A stretch of 64,000 nucleotides of DNA from Sphingobacteriales bacterium 50-39 (GCA_001898505.1 MKTZ01000011.1:477285-541284); one strand, 5' to 3'; shown: positions 26,272 to 35,989, numbered from the stretch's first letter. Made by a program: numbers and translations. The notes: a model not told the origin generated them from the sequence alone.

Positions 26272-27120
26272 ATGTCAACTGCAACTATTACAGCAGCCGA
26301 TATCAATAAGCTGCGCCAGACAACGGGCGCCGGCATGATGGATTGCCGTAAGGCACTGGTAGAAAGCGATGGCGATTTTGAAAAAGCCATCGACTACCTG
26401 CGTAAGAAGGGACAAAAAGTTGCTGCTCTTCGCAGTGACCGTGAGGCTAAGGAAGGCGTCATCATCGCTACCACTACTCCTGATAACAAGACGGGTTTTA
26501 TCGTTACCCTGGCTTGTGAGACGGACTTCGTGGCCAAGAATGCTGACTTTATCGCATTTGCGCAAAGCATCGTTGCTGTAGCGCTGAAAAATAATGTAAA
26601 GTCCCTGGAAGAGCTGCAGGCTGCTCAATTGGATGGCGCTGCAGTATCCGACAAGATCAACGATCAGGTCGCCAAGATCGGGGAAAAGGTTCAGCTCACC
26701 CGCTTTGAAAGAATAGATGCTGAAGGTGTGGCTGCTTATATCCACGGCGCCTATCGCATGGGCGTTCTGGTAGGTCTGAGCAAGAACACTCCTGCAGTGC
26801 TGGAAGCCGGTAAGGATCTGGCTATGCAGATCGCAGCTATGAACCCTGTAGCCGTAGATCCTGACAGCGTTCCTGCCGAGGTCGTAGCCCGTGAAAAAGC
26901 TATCGTGACCGAGCAAATCAAGAATGATCCGAAAATGGCTGGCAAGCCCGATGAAATGATCGACAAGATCGCGGTTGGCAAGCTGAATGCCTTCTTCAAA
27001 GAAAATACCCTCACTGCACAGGCATTTGTAAAGGATGCTTCCAAGACGGTGGGAGATTACCTGAAGGGTGTGGATGCGGCCGTAAAGGTTACGCAATTCA
27101 AAAGAGTTCAACTTGGATAA
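26272..27120 (+). CDS. tsf: Elongation factor Ts
   Basis: The 282-residue guanine nucleotide exchange factor for EF-Tu. The N-terminal UBA-like domain reads LRQTTGAGMMDCRKALVESD, and the conserved TDFVAKN motif (ACETDFVAKNADFIAFA) that contacts EF-Tu is present. It is the last gene of the rpsB-tsf operon and is closed by a strong intrinsic terminator. Confidence 0.97.
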   Translation: MSTATITAADINKLRQTTGAGMMDCRKALVESDGDFEKAIDYLRKKGQKVAALRSDREAKEGVIIATTTPDNKTGFIVTLACETDFVAKNADFIAFAQSIVAVALKNNVKSLEELQAAQLDGAAVSDKINDQVAKIGEKVQLTRFERIDAEGVAAYIHGAYRMGVLVGLSKNTPAVLEAGKDLAMQIAAMNPVAVDPDSVPAEVVAREKAIVTEQIKNDPKMAGKPDEMIDKIAVGKLNAFFKENTLTAQAFVKDASKTVGDYLKGVDAAVKVTQFKRVQLG

Positions 27121-27124
27121 ATAC

Positions 27125-27152
27125 AAAAGGAGGCTACGGCCTCCTTTTTTTT
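27125..27152 (+). terminator. Intrinsic terminator after tsf
   Basis: AAAAGGAGGC pairs with GCCTCCTTTT around a TACG tetraloop, followed by further Ts. It ends the rpsB-tsf transcript just before the pyrH promoter. Confidence 0.9.
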
Positions 27153-27156
27153 ACCC

Positions 27157-27164
27157 TATATTTG
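27157..27164 (+). promoter_or_regulatory. -7 promoter element of pyrH
   Basis: TATATTTG matches TAnnTTTG exactly, 24 bp before the pyrH ATG and right after the tsf terminator. No clear -33 TTG is present because the terminator T-run occupies that position. Confidence 0.6.
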
Positions 27165-27187
27165 TGGCCAATTAAGATTCATCCGAC

Positions 27188-27901
27188 ATGGTGCCTAAGT
27201 ACAAGCGTATTCTACTGAAATTATCCGGCGAAGCATTAATGGGAGATAAAAGTTTTGGGTTTGATAATGCTGTCATTGCCCAATATGCGAAGGATATCAA
27301 GAGCATTGTAGAGTTGGGAGTACAGGTAGCCATCGTCATCGGCGGAGGAAATATCTACCGCGGGATGAATGAGGCAGAGACGGGTATCGAGCGTGCGCAT
27401 GGCGACTATATGGGCATGCTTGCTACTGTGATCAATGGGATGGCTATGCAGGCAGGGCTAGAAAAGATCGGGGTATATACCCGGCTGCAAAGCGCCATCA
27501 AGATGGAACAGATCGCGGAGCCCTATATCCGCAGAAGGGCCATTCGTCACGTAGAAAAAGGTCGCGTTGTAATTTTCGGCGCCGGCACCGGTAATCCCTA
27601 CTTCACGACCGATACGGCCGGCTCGCTCCGCGCCATCGAAATAAATGCGGAGGTCATTCTGAAAGGTACCCGTGTAGACGGTATCTATACGGCGGACCCG
27701 GAAAAAGACCCTTCTGCTAAAAAATTCAACACTATCACATTCCAGGAATGCATCTCCAAAAACCTGCGGGTAATGGATATGACGGCATTTACCCTGTGTA
27801 TGGAAAATCAGCTGCCCATCATTGTCTTCGATATGAACAAACCTGGAAATCTGCTCCGCGTGGTGAGAGGTGAAAAGGTTGGAACCCTGGTAAAGGGCTG
27901 A
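27188..27901 (+). CDS. pyrH: Uridylate kinase
   Basis: A 237-residue amino-acid-kinase-fold UMP kinase. Visible are the N-terminal phosphate loop [11 protein letters not shown], the GGGNIYRG motif and the [12 protein letters not shown] loop specific to bacterial PyrH. It phosphorylates UMP to UDP as a hexamer. In many bacteria frr follows; here it does not, and the next gene encodes a coiled-coil protein. Confidence 0.96.
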   Translation: MVPKYKRILLKLSGEALMGDKSFGFDNAVIAQYAKDIKSIVELGVQVAIVIGGGNIYRGMNEAETGIERAHGDYMGMLATVINGMAMQAGLEKIGVYTRLQSAIKMEQIAEPYIRRRAIRHVEKGRVVIFGAGTGNPYFTTDTAGSLRAIEINAEVILKGTRVDGIYTADPEKDPSAKKFNTITFQECISKNLRVMDMTAFTLCMENQLPIIVFDMNKPGNLLRVVRGEKVGTLVKG

Positions 27902-28155
27902 TTGTGTGAAGCTTGCGAAAGATGGCAAATCCATTTGCTTATCTGGTCAAAGCATTGTAATTTAACGGCTTATAGGCCATGACTACCCTTCGGACAAACA
28001 GCCGAATGCGGTTCCGGTGTGGTTTTTAGTGCTTCCCTCAAAGTTTGACGAATCCCCATGGTTCGTGCAAGGTCTGAAAGGACTTGTTGAAGATACTCCC
28101 TTGAAAAACGTGGTTTTTAACTTTTTATCTATTCATCCCTGAAAGCCAATGTGTG

Positions 28156-28163
28156 TAATTTTG
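28156..28163 (+). promoter_or_regulatory. -7 promoter element of the coiled-coil protein gene
   Basis: TAATTTTG fits the consensus and lies 23 bp before the ATG at 28187. The remaining 27902-28155 stretch shows no gene or convincing structure. Confidence 0.5.
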
Positions 28164-28186
28164 GTAACCAATAGTCCCCTACCGTT

Positions 28187-29287
28187 ATGAACGCCTTAAA
28201 CAATCTGAACATTATTCTTGGATTTCAGCTGACCATGGGTCTACCTGAGATCATCATTGGCTTGCTGGGGGCCCTTAGCCTCGGCTTCACCATCCATTTT
28301 TTCTGGAATTCCAAAAAGAACCTCCGCATCAGCGATCCCGCTGTGGCCTCGGGCATCAGCGAAAACGATAACTGGAAGCTGAAGTATTACAATGATATGG
28401 ACATGCAGGAAAGGGCGCAACAACAGCTGCGTGAAAAGCTAAACCAATCTCAGGAGGGGGAACAAATACTTGGTATCGAACTGGAAGAGACGCGTAAAGA
28501 AATAGAGAGTCTTTCCAGGGAGCTGGAAGAGACACGTACGGAGCTGGATGATGCGCAGTACCGTGTATCCAAGGTCTCGGAGCAGCATGCCCAGATGGAG
28601 GCGAACGCCGCAGCGGTAGCTGCGGAACCGACTAATGCGTATCTCGCCCAGCTAAGGGCTGCGCAGGAGAAGCTGCTGGAGCATAACAATAGTATTGCCC
28701 GTCTGCTGGAACAAACAGAGCTGTTGGGCCAGGCAGAGAGAAAGATCATGGACCTCCAGGTAAGGAATGAAGAGCTGACGGACGAGCTTCGTCAGTCCCA
28801 ACAGTTGATCGTAGAGAAGGAGAGTGAGATCAGCTACCTCCGTCATCAGAAGAAGCTGGCGGAAGAAATGAGCCTTCGTCTCGACAAGGCGTATGAAGAA
28901 TATAATGCCCTCCAGGAAAAGCTGGTCAAGCTACAGGCATATATCACCCAACCATTTAAGAAGACCGCAGACTACGACGAGCTTAAAGAAGCGTATTTCA
29001 AGTTGGGGAAGGAGCATGACGAGATGAAACTGCGTCATATCTCGCTGAGGGAAGAGAACCAGCGTCTGACGCGCATCCTGGCCGATACGGAAGAGAAGCT
29101 GAAGGAAGCTAATTTTCAACGTCAGCAGTTCCAGAAGCGGGCTGTATTCCTGGAAGAGCTCAACCATGATCTGCAGGAGATATCCGAACATAATAAAAAG
29201 ATCGAAAGTCAATTGCGTCGTGTCTCCGACATGGAGGCCCTGCTGGCCCGGATCACGGGATCCCCGGGTGACGAAATGCCGAAATAA
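28187..29287 (+). CDS. Membrane-anchored coiled-coil protein
   Basis: This 366-residue protein has a single N-terminal membrane segment (LPEIIIGLLGALSLGFTIHF) followed by almost continuous heptad-rich coiled coil, for example ETRKEIESLSRELEETRTEL and KLKEANFQRQQFQKRAVFLE. No enzymatic motif is seen. Such proteins are typically cytoplasmic-facing scaffolds of unknown role. pdxH follows 18 bp downstream, so the two may be co-transcribed. Confidence 0.75.
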   Translation: MNALNNLNIILGFQLTMGLPEIIIGLLGALSLGFTIHFFWNSKKNLRISDPAVASGISENDNWKLKYYNDMDMQERAQQQLREKLNQSQEGEQILGIELEETRKEIESLSRELEETRTELDDAQYRVSKVSEQHAQMEANAAAVAAEPTNAYLAQLRAAQEKLLEHNNSIARLLEQTELLGQAERKIMDLQVRNEELTDELRQSQQLIVEKESEISYLRHQKKLAEEMSLRLDKAYEEYNALQEKLVKLQAYITQPFKKTADYDELKEAYFKLGKEHDEMKLRHISLREENQRLTRILADTEEKLKEANFQRQQFQKRAVFLEELNHDLQEISEHNKKIESQLRRVSDMEALLARITGSPGDEMPK

Positions 29288-29305
29288 GTTACCTTTGTTG
29301 GCGTT

Positions 29306-29950
29306 ATGTCAACGAACATTGCCGATATCAGAACAGACTATAAGCTGCAGTCCTTCTCCGAGAAAGATGCCTTACCAGACCCTTTCGCTCAATTTGAGAA
29401 ATGGTGGAAAGAAGCTACGGACTCCCGTATCGATGAGGCCAATGCCATGACCCTTGCGACGGCTTCGGCAGATGGCATGCCTGATGCGCGTATCGTATTA
29501 CTAAAAGGCTTCGACATCCAGGGGTTTACCTTCTTTACCAATTACAATAGCGCCAAAGGAAATGAGCTGCTGGAGAACCCTCGTGCCAGTCTTGTCTTTT
29601 TTTGGAAGGAGTTGGAGAGACAGGTGCGTATCAGCGGACTGGTGGTAATGGTCAGCGCGGCGGAAAGCGATGCTTATTTCAACAGCCGGCCGGAAGGCAG
29701 CCGCTTGGGGGCCTGGGCCTCACCTCAGAGTGAATTCATCGAAAACCGTGAATGGCTGGAAGAAAATGAAAGGAAGATGCGGGAACAATTTCCGGATGGG
29801 GTCACCGGGCGTCCTCCACATTGGGGAGGCTATCGGGTCAGGCCAACCAGGGTAGAATTTTGGCAGGGGCGTCCGAGCAGACTGCACGACAGAATACTGT
29901 ATAGTCTGGAAAAAACGGGTAAATGGAAGATCGGGCGACTGGCGCCATAG
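29306..29950 (+). CDS. pdxH: Pyridoxamine 5'-phosphate oxidase
   Basis: The 214-residue FMN enzyme oxidises pyridoxine or pyridoxamine 5'-phosphate to PLP. Recognisable blocks are AMTLATASADGMPDARIVLLK, FFTNYNSAKGNELLENPRAS and the C-terminal RPTRVEFWQGRPSRLHDRI, which carries the substrate-binding Arg and His residues. The length is standard. Convergent with the bTHX gene. Confidence 0.96.
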   Translation: MSTNIADIRTDYKLQSFSEKDALPDPFAQFEKWWKEATDSRIDEANAMTLATASADGMPDARIVLLKGFDIQGFTFFTNYNSAKGNELLENPRASLVFFWKELERQVRISGLVVMVSAAESDAYFNSRPEGSRLGAWASPQSEFIENREWLEENERKMREQFPDGVTGRPPHWGGYRVRPTRVEFWQGRPSRLHDRILYSLEKTGKWKIGRLAP

Positions 29951-29977
29951 ACACCAGCCACCCGATCATGTATATAG

Positions 29978-30091
29978 TTATTTGCTGTCTTTTTTCGCAG
30001 CCGATTTTTTAGCGGGCTTTGCAGGGCGGCTCTTACCAAAAGAACCTTTGAATATCTTTCCTTTCTTGGTTTTTTTATCTCCTCTTCCCAT
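29978..30091 (-). CDS. 30S ribosomal protein bTHX
   Basis: A 37-residue, very basic ORF. It begins MGRGDKKTKKGKIFKGSFGK and continues into a Lys/Ala-rich tail ending KKDSK. This matches the THX family, small ribosomal proteins bound at the head of the 30S subunit in Thermus and widespread in Bacteroidota. It lies in the convergent gap after pdxH and is easily missed because of its size. Confidence 0.85.
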   Translation of the reverse strand: MGRGDKKTKKGKIFKGSFGKSRPAKPAKKSAAKKDSK

Positions 30092-30228
30092 TTGATTTGC
30101 TTTTTAGAACACTATGAGTGTGCTCTTTATGTGTGTGATATGTATAAACTATGAAAAGCCCCGGTACCGTGCTGTAATGCCTGGTAACGGAGCCTTGGCC
30201 CTTGTGAGGGCCGATCCAAATGTGCCGG

Positions 30229-30498
30229 TTATAATTTAGCAGACAGTTCTTTACCTGCCTTGAACTTAGCTACTTTCTTGGCTTTGATCTTGATAACAGC
30301 GCCAGTCTGAGGATTGCGTCCGTTACGGGCGGCTCTCTTAGATACAGAGAAAGTACCGAAACCAACCAGCGTAACCTTTCCGCCGCCTTTCAGCGTTTTG
30401 GTAACTGCTTCAACGAAAGAATCCAGGGAAGTATTTGCCTGTGTTTTTGTGATGCCTGCATCATCGGCGATCTTTGCGATTAATTCAGCTTTGTTCAT
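30229..30498 (-). CDS. hup: HU-family DNA-binding protein
   Basis: An 89-residue histone-like protein that bends and compacts DNA as a dimer. Family marks are MNKAELIAKIADDAGITKTQ, VTLVGFGTFSVSKRAARNGR (the arm region) and the NPQTGAVIKIKA motif. The length is that of classical HU. A perfect promoter precedes it on the minus strand. Confidence 0.95.
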   Translation of the reverse strand: MNKAELIAKIADDAGITKTQANTSLDSFVEAVTKTLKGGGKVTLVGFGTFSVSKRAARNGRNPQTGAVIKIKAKKVAKFKAGKELSAKL

Positions 30499-30526
30499 AG
30501 TGTAATTTTTTTGTAATTAGCTGCAA

Positions 30527-30555
30527 CAAATATACCCGCTTTTTGAATCCAACAA
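30527..30555 (-). promoter_or_regulatory. Promoter of the HU gene
   Basis: On the minus strand TTG (30553-30555) and TATATTTG (30527-30534) are 18 bp apart, a full Bacteroidota promoter about 29 bp before the HU start. Confidence 0.7.
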
Positions 30556-30791
30556 AATTTTTTTAAACTTTCCGACGATGGGCTTAGCCCTCTCGAAACC
30601 GCGTGGGACAAGGATTAGACGATATTGTACTTCGTAGAATTCCTATGGCAAACTTACGTCCGATGGCTGAAATCCTTTCCAGTTCTATGTTTCACGGCAC
30701 GCGGGCTGAAATCCTTGCCGGTAAAGGATTTGAAAAGAATTTACAACAAATTTCAATTCGCCCAACTTTTTTTAATTCTTTTCCACAAATA

Positions 30792-30839
30792 GTGCACAAG
30801 GCCGCGGAAGCGGCTTGTGCACGTCCGAAGGACAGACAT
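30792..30839. repeat. Composite hairpin repeat, copy 1
   Basis: A hairpin with arms GTGCACAAG (30792-30800) and CTTGTGCAC (30814-30822) has inner CCGC/GCGG around GGAA. It is followed at once by GTCCGAAGGACAGACAT (30823-30839). The latter 17-mer recurs at 42055-42071, where it also directly follows an unrelated hairpin. The rest of the 30556-30913 gap shows only short direct repeats such as GGCTGAAATCCTT. Confidence 0.5.
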
Positions 30840-30913
30840 ATAGCGTCCGTGTAAAAGCCAAGTGCCGCAGGCACTTCGCCGGGTAAAAGGGTATAGGATT
30901 GAAGTGATTCAAA

Positions 30914-31234
30914 TCAATTTTCCGGCTCTTCCAACTCCGAGCTCATCAGCGTTCGAAAAGCAATAAACCTATCTCCCCATTTATCCCAGGAGGCGCGCTG
31001 GAGGCTGGGGGCAAACCCGATGACGAACTGCTCATACCGTCGGAGGTCGGTGGTGAAATACTGTATTATATAGGTAGGGCCTTCTTCTTCATCCTGATCC
31101 AACAAGCGAAACATGCGCCAGTCATCAAAAAACCCAGTGTCCATATGACGGACAATATGCTCTTCCTTTTGCCAAAGGAGCCATTCTTTCAGGATACTCC
31201 ACCGAATTTTGTACGTAACGTTATAGACGATCAT
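30914..31234 (-). CDS. DUF4286 family protein
   Basis: A 106-residue protein starting MIVYNVTYKIRWSILKEWLL, with the family segment HMDTGFFDDWRMFRLLDQDE and YIIQYFTTDLRRYEQFV. DUF4286 proteins are small ferredoxin-like-fold proteins common in Bacteroidota, function unknown. A 44-codon upstream extension in the same frame lacks family similarity, so I start at 31234. Confidence 0.82.
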   Translation of the reverse strand: MIVYNVTYKIRWSILKEWLLWQKEEHIVRHMDTGFFDDWRMFRLLDQDEEEGPTYIIQYFTTDLRRYEQFVIGFAPSLQRASWDKWGDRFIAFRTLMSSELEEPEN

Positions 31235-31281
31235 TTCTTTTTTATTAGGCGCTCCAGGAGGAGCTCGGGTGTTGGTCCGGT

Positions 31282-32562
31282 CTATTGTCGTGACTCCCGG
31301 ATGGACTTCAGCATGTTGAGACATAGCCAGATCAGCAGAAGTAACACGGCTACAATAGCGGTCCAAAGATATACTCCTTTATAATCCCTCGATGGCTTTA
31401 CGGGCGTCAAAGGAGGGAAATTAATGGATGCAAGGATGCCGGGCATGAGGGCTACAGGCTCCTGGCTCACGGTGTCGACAAAATATTTCAGGTCATATTT
31501 TGGAATGGTTGCGTGCTTGTCACCCACCAGGAGTTCATATTTTCCCGGCTCCAGCCAGGTGAGCAGATACCGCTCTTTTTGACTGGCCTCTACCTTGTCG
31601 ATGACGAGTGGCGCATTGTCCTCGTTATTGATATCCAGCAACAACGATCGTGACTTAGCGGGGTCTATGTCCAAGGTGGTGCTCTCGGGTGTAAGATAGA
31701 AACTCGCTGAGACTGCTCCTTCCTCTTTGTCTAATAAAAAAGCTGACCTGTTGAAGAATCGCGGGCTTTTTATGTACATTTTAACCTGCTCCACGAGGTA
31801 TGGTTCCGGGAAACTAAGGCTAATATAGCTATGATGATCACTGCTGTCTTTTTGGGTGATCGCAGGCGATGGCACCGGCCGGTAGCGCTGGACGCCGGCG
31901 TGCTGTGTAATGACACCAGCACGAATTATGTTCAGGGGCAATACACCCTTGTCTTCCTGGGTGATCTTGAAATAGTGATAATTGCTTTTAGGGAAAGCCA
32001 AGATCATTTCATGATAGGGCAAACCGGAGGAAGGGAAAGAAACCTGGATGTGCTCCCTGATCGCGAACCACTTCTGGCCATCATTGCTGCCACTGAGGGT
32101 CCAGTTGCGGACGGTAGCGCTCGGACTCATTTGCAGCAGCAGAGAATCGATGGCTGTACCGGACCAGTTGCCTATCCGTATGTCTCCCATGCTATCTTCT
32201 TTTTGTGCCGGCAGGATAGGGAATTCAATAAAGCTCTCTCCATGATATGTGGGGAAGTCGGTCCGCAGCACATAGGGAATAAAAGCTCCGGCTGTCACAT
32301 TCCCGGATTCGCCCGGCCAGGCGCCGGCGCGGGAGATACGAATGTCGGAAAGATCCCAATTAGTGGATTTGGCCAGTACTTCGGGAGTGAGGATGACCCT
32401 GTAAAACCCCGCCTGGCTGATGGCGTCCAATGACGCCTTGTAAGCGAAAGAGTCCTGCACGCGCGTCTGATCCCGTGGCGCCTGATCCTGCGCCTGCGCC
32501 GGAAGGACGAGCCATGCCGTCACCGCTAGCAGCGCGAGCTTAAACAGATCTTTTTTCTTCAT
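31282..32562 (-). CDS. DUF3999 family exported membrane protein
   Basis: This 426-residue protein has a signal peptide (MKKKDLFKLALLAVTAWLVL ... AQAQ), a large beta-rich extracytoplasmic part and a C-terminal membrane segment (LWTAIVAVLLLLIWLCLNML). It belongs to DUF3999, which typically neighbours DUF2339. Its start overlaps the end of the DUF2339 gene by 23 bases, so the two are translationally coupled and probably form one envelope complex. The biochemical role is unknown. Confidence 0.82.
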   Translation of the reverse strand: MKKKDLFKLALLAVTAWLVLPAQAQDQAPRDQTRVQDSFAYKASLDAISQAGFYRVILTPEVLAKSTNWDLSDIRISRAGAWPGESGNVTAGAFIPYVLRTDFPTYHGESFIEFPILPAQKEDSMGDIRIGNWSGTAIDSLLLQMSPSATVRNWTLSGSNDGQKWFAIREHIQVSFPSSGLPYHEMILAFPKSNYHYFKITQEDKGVLPLNIIRAGVITQHAGVQRYRPVPSPAITQKDSSDHHSYISLSFPEPYLVEQVKMYIKSPRFFNRSAFLLDKEEGAVSASFYLTPESTTLDIDPAKSRSLLLDINNEDNAPLVIDKVEASQKERYLLTWLEPGKYELLVGDKHATIPKYDLKYFVDTVSQEPVALMPGILASINFPPLTPVKPSRDYKGVYLWTAIVAVLLLLIWLCLNMLKSIRESRQ

Positions 32563-34984
32563 CTTCGATAATGATTTTTTTCAATCGTTGGTACATAAAG
32601 CTAACTACTAATAATAAGACACCCAGACAGAAGAAGGCGGCTATCTTTCCTGCAACGGGTATATTACGGATGTCGATGAGAAAAAGCTTGAGCAGGGTAA
32701 TAGAGAACAGGACCAGCGATATGATGCGCAGTGGTTTGAACTTGTTGTGCATGCCCAGCCACATGAATGCAAAGGAGGACAATCCCCATAAGATGGGCAA
32801 CCCTGTCTTGAGATATATCCTGTCGATGGTGTCGAAGGGATGGGTCTTGTCGTAAAAGATATGATTCACGAGCAGCTCTACTTCTGCGCTGAGGAAGGTA
32901 ACGATCACGATACATATCAGCCAGCTAAAGGCCTGGGAAGGGAGCATGGGTTCGAGCTTATCCTTTCTCCACCAGGAAATGCACTGGCGGATGATCAGCG
33001 CTACGAGCAGGGCGCTGGCCCAATGTGCGAGGAAATGTCCCTGATTTCCGAACTGCAGCAGATTTTCCTGTATCTCGTAGGTGGGTTGGATCATGACGAG
33101 GTATAGGATGATGGAGAGAAAGATCAGCGCGGAGCCGTAGATCATACTGGTAAACCAGCGCAATTTGTCTCCGGCTGTGACGATGCCATAGGCCCAGCTA
33201 TATCCATATAGGACGAGATACAAGGTAGAAAGCCTGGTACCAGGGTAGAAATGATCAAATTGATAGGTGATCTCCAGTGCGCCTCCTGCGAAGACCAGGA
33301 AGCTGGCGACGATGATCATTGCCTGGTTCGTAATCTTGTCGATGCCGGGATTGCTGGTGACGGGGCGTCCTTCTGTGTCGGCTGATGCGGGATCGGATTT
33401 CCTTCGGAGGAAGAATATCATATAACAGCAGGCGGCTGCGTACAAGGTGGTCATTAAGCCTTTATTGAAAATGACAGGCAGTGGCCTTTTGTCGAACCTG
33501 ATGAAATATGTCGCTCCCCAATCCATTACGAGGCTTACCAGCATCGCCACCCATACGAGCAGGGACGCGGCTCCGATGATCTTAAGTCCGGACTTGCGGC
33601 CAAGCCAATACAGGAGCACGGCCTCGGAAGCCCAGAATAACGTAATATAATGTCCATGTAGCTGAATAGGGGCGGTGAGTGAAATAAAGGTCAGCGTAAT
33701 GCCGATGAGCAGATAGAGGATATTGGTATCCACTTTCTTCGTCCGGAAGAGGAAATAAGATGATGCCAGGTTGAACACGGCCATGCAGGCGCTGAAGAGG
33801 CCCTGGTATTTTGCAAGACCCATGGCGGAAAATAAATACAATCCAACGGCAAAGTACAGACAGGTATTGGCCAGTAGGGTGCCGAAGTCGAAAGCGACAA
33901 ACTTTTTATTTTCCCGGATATTATGTGCGATGTTGATCAGGAAAAAGAGAATGTAAAAGGCGGTGGCGAATATAAAGGCGCCTTGATATGTGGCGGTTGT
34001 TGATTGCTCGGGGGGCAGCGTGGCCAGCCAGGTGGCAAAAAGTATTGTTGTAAAGACAAAGGCGAGTGTGTTGAGTGTCCGCCAGGATTTTCGGTAGGCT
34101 ATGACCAGCAGACCTGTATTTAAGATCAGCAGATAGCTGAACAATACTTTGTAGTTGCCGCTGCCGTTGCTCACCAGGAAGGGCGTTACAAAACCGCCTA
34201 CCAGCGCAATGACGGCCAGCTCCTGACGATCGTACAGCAAGGACAGGATGACGGCAAAGGCGGTGATCACGAGCATGATGATAAAGGACACGGTCTGGCT
34301 GAATAAATGATATTGATGATACGCCAGTGCTATCGAAAAATAAAATACGGCCAGACCGCCACCTACCAGCACGGAGCTAAAAGCTTTGTAGCTGTTCCGG
34401 AGATAATGGGCGATGCCGACCAGGATACCTCCGCAGAGGAGACCGATACCGACACGTCCTACGGGGCCGATCCAATCATTGTCGATGGCATATTTTACAA
34501 AGAACCCGATGGCGAGCACGAGTACGCCAATACCAATCTTGCTGACGAGGTTCTCGCCGATGAATTTTTCCAGATCGGGATGTTTTTCGAAAAAGCTCCG
34601 GGAGGCTGTGCTTCCGGAGTTGGTCGGAGGATATAAAGGTGTAAATACATGCGGTTCCGTGATTTCCTTGCCGGGACGATATTCCGGCTGGGTTGCTGTG
34701 GAGCCAGGCGTTTGAGATGGTGGCGGGGATGCGGGCCTTGGTGGTGGCGGAGTATAAGGTTCTGTCTCTTTGGGCGCCTGCATTGGCGGAGGCGGCGGAG
34801 CGGAAGGTTTGGGTGGCGCTGACTTGGGGCTCTCTGCAGAAAGAATGGTCAATGCCTGCTTAACCTCCTGCCGCAACCGAACGATCTCCTGCTGGAGCAC
34901 ATCGATCTTTTGTACGGCCCGGCTTCTGAAAGAGAGAATAACAATGAGAACGACAGCGAACAGTAATATGACAAGTATTTCCAT
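32540..34984 (-). CDS. DUF2339 family polytopic membrane protein
   Basis: An 814-residue protein. A short N-terminal membrane anchor and heptad segment (VQKIDVLQQEIVRLRQEV) precede a Pro-rich linker at residues ~55-110. After the linker come some twenty hydrophobic helices. The first block after the linker (FIGENLVSKIGIGVLVLAIG) is the family signature. It is encoded with DUF3999 downstream. No transport or enzyme motif stands out; a role in envelope assembly or stress is speculation. Confidence 0.87.
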   Translation of the reverse strand: MEILVILLFAVVLIVILSFRSRAVQKIDVLQQEIVRLRQEVKQALTILSAESPKSAPPKPSAPPPPPMQAPKETEPYTPPPPRPASPPPSQTPGSTATQPEYRPGKEITEPHVFTPLYPPTNSGSTASRSFFEKHPDLEKFIGENLVSKIGIGVLVLAIGFFVKYAIDNDWIGPVGRVGIGLLCGGILVGIAHYLRNSYKAFSSVLVGGGLAVFYFSIALAYHQYHLFSQTVSFIIMLVITAFAVILSLLYDRQELAVIALVGGFVTPFLVSNGSGNYKVLFSYLLILNTGLLVIAYRKSWRTLNTLAFVFTTILFATWLATLPPEQSTTATYQGAFIFATAFYILFFLINIAHNIRENKKFVAFDFGTLLANTCLYFAVGLYLFSAMGLAKYQGLFSACMAVFNLASSYFLFRTKKVDTNILYLLIGITLTFISLTAPIQLHGHYITLFWASEAVLLYWLGRKSGLKIIGAASLLVWVAMLVSLVMDWGATYFIRFDKRPLPVIFNKGLMTTLYAAACCYMIFFLRRKSDPASADTEGRPVTSNPGIDKITNQAMIIVASFLVFAGGALEITYQFDHFYPGTRLSTLYLVLYGYSWAYGIVTAGDKLRWFTSMIYGSALIFLSIILYLVMIQPTYEIQENLLQFGNQGHFLAHWASALLVALIIRQCISWWRKDKLEPMLPSQAFSWLICIVIVTFLSAEVELLVNHIFYDKTHPFDTIDRIYLKTGLPILWGLSSFAFMWLGMHNKFKPLRIISLVLFSITLLKLFLIDIRNIPVAGKIAAFFCLGVLLLVVSFMYQRLKKIIIEDEEKRSV

Positions 34985-35072
34985 GTGCCTGTGGCTTAGC
35001 TACTAAAGATAGTCGGCAAATTCCGTAACTGGAAGTGCATGAACTACTTATTTTCGCTAATGACCAAGGGCC

Positions 35073-35089
35073 AACCGCTTCCAGCGGTT
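35073..35089. repeat. Palindromic repeat, copy 1
   Basis: AACCGCTTCCAGCGGTT overlaps the last bases of the exonuclease III gene, and the same 17-mer occurs as its reverse complement at 55834-55850. It has a six-base arm with a TTCCA centre. Confidence 0.5.
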
Positions 35090-35867
35090 AAGAGGTTGCC
35101 AGCTCCAGGTAGATGGGGCAATGGTCGCTCTGTTTGACGTCGGGGTATATATCGGCTGCCAGGAGACTTTGTCCAAGCGGCTCTGTAACACTGATATAAT
35201 CGATGCGCCAGCCTTTGTTTTGCTCCCGGACGGTGGGGAAGCGCTGGCTCCACCAGGTGTACTTATGAGGATCCGAATGCATATGACGGTAGCTGTCCAC
35301 CCATCCGCTGCCCAGGAACTTATCCATCCAGGCGCGCTCTTCGGGAAGGAAGCCGGAATTATTCTTATTCCCTTTGGGATCGTGAATGTCTATTTCCCGA
35401 TGGGCGATGTTATAGTCACCACATAATACCAGTCGGGGGCGTGTCTTGCGCAGATCCTCCAGGTAGGCGTGAAATTCATCCAGCCATTGATACTTGTACG
35501 TCTGCCGCTCGTCACCGGAGGTGCCGGAAGGGAAGTAGGCGTTGATCAGGCGGATGTCCCCGATATCCAGTTGTAATACCCGGCCTTCGTCGTCGCTGAC
35601 CTTGTGGCCGGTGCCGTAGTATACATGATCGGGTTTTATTTTGGTGAAGACGGCGACGCCGCTATAACCTTTTTTCTGGGCAGAGAACCAATAATCGTGG
35701 TATCCAAGGTCGGTGAACTGCTTATGGTTTACATTGTCCTTCGCGGCCTTTGTTTCCTGGATACAAACGATGTCGGCGGGGTCTGTTTTCAGCCAATCGA
35801 TAAGACCCTTATTCATCGCAGCACGGATGCCATTGACATTATAGCTGACAATACGTAAGGTTGACAT
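35088..35867 (-). CDS. xth: Exodeoxyribonuclease III / AP endonuclease
   Basis: A 259-residue EEP-fold nuclease that cuts at abasic sites and removes 3' blocks in base-excision repair. Motifs: YNVNGIRAAMNKG, the metal Glu in IVCIQETKA, LINAYFPSG, the GDYNIAHREIDIHDPKGN loop and the terminal SDHCPIYLEL with the catalytic Asp-His. Full length, single gene unit. Confidence 0.95.
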   Translation of the reverse strand: MSTLRIVSYNVNGIRAAMNKGLIDWLKTDPADIVCIQETKAAKDNVNHKQFTDLGYHDYWFSAQKKGYSGVAVFTKIKPDHVYYGTGHKVSDDEGRVLQLDIGDIRLINAYFPSGTSGDERQTYKYQWLDEFHAYLEDLRKTRPRLVLCGDYNIAHREIDIHDPKGNKNNSGFLPEERAWMDKFLGSGWVDSYRHMHSDPHKYTWWSQRFPTVREQNKGWRIDYISVTEPLGQSLLAADIYPDVKQSDHCPIYLELATS

Positions 35868-35889
35868 AATTTGCTTTGTATTAAATTTG
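35861..35889 (+). promoter_or_regulatory. Promoter upstream of the LOG gene
   Basis: TTG (35861-35863) and TAAATTTG (35882-35889) are 18 bp apart and overlap the divergent xth start. The resulting leader is about 110 nt. Confidence 0.55.
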
Positions 35890-35950
35890 TCCCTCAGCTA
35901 AGATATTACACTTAGGTCCCGCAAGGTACTATTTGTCTTTTAAAAAAGGG

Positions 35951-35989
35951 CAAATCGGCGGGCTGGGGCAGGACAAATCGCCGCGCTGG
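35951..35989 (+). repeat. Imperfect direct repeat in the LOG-gene leader
   Basis: CAAATCGGCGGGCTGG (35951-35966) is repeated as CAAATCGCCGCGCTGG (35974-35989), a 23-bp period with two mismatches. It lies 20-60 bases before the LOG start and could be a paired protein site. Confidence 0.35.

Noticed and set aside
30603..30854. 83-codon plus-strand frame in the gap after HU
   Set aside because: It runs through short direct repeats and the composite hairpin repeat, without promoter or family similarity.
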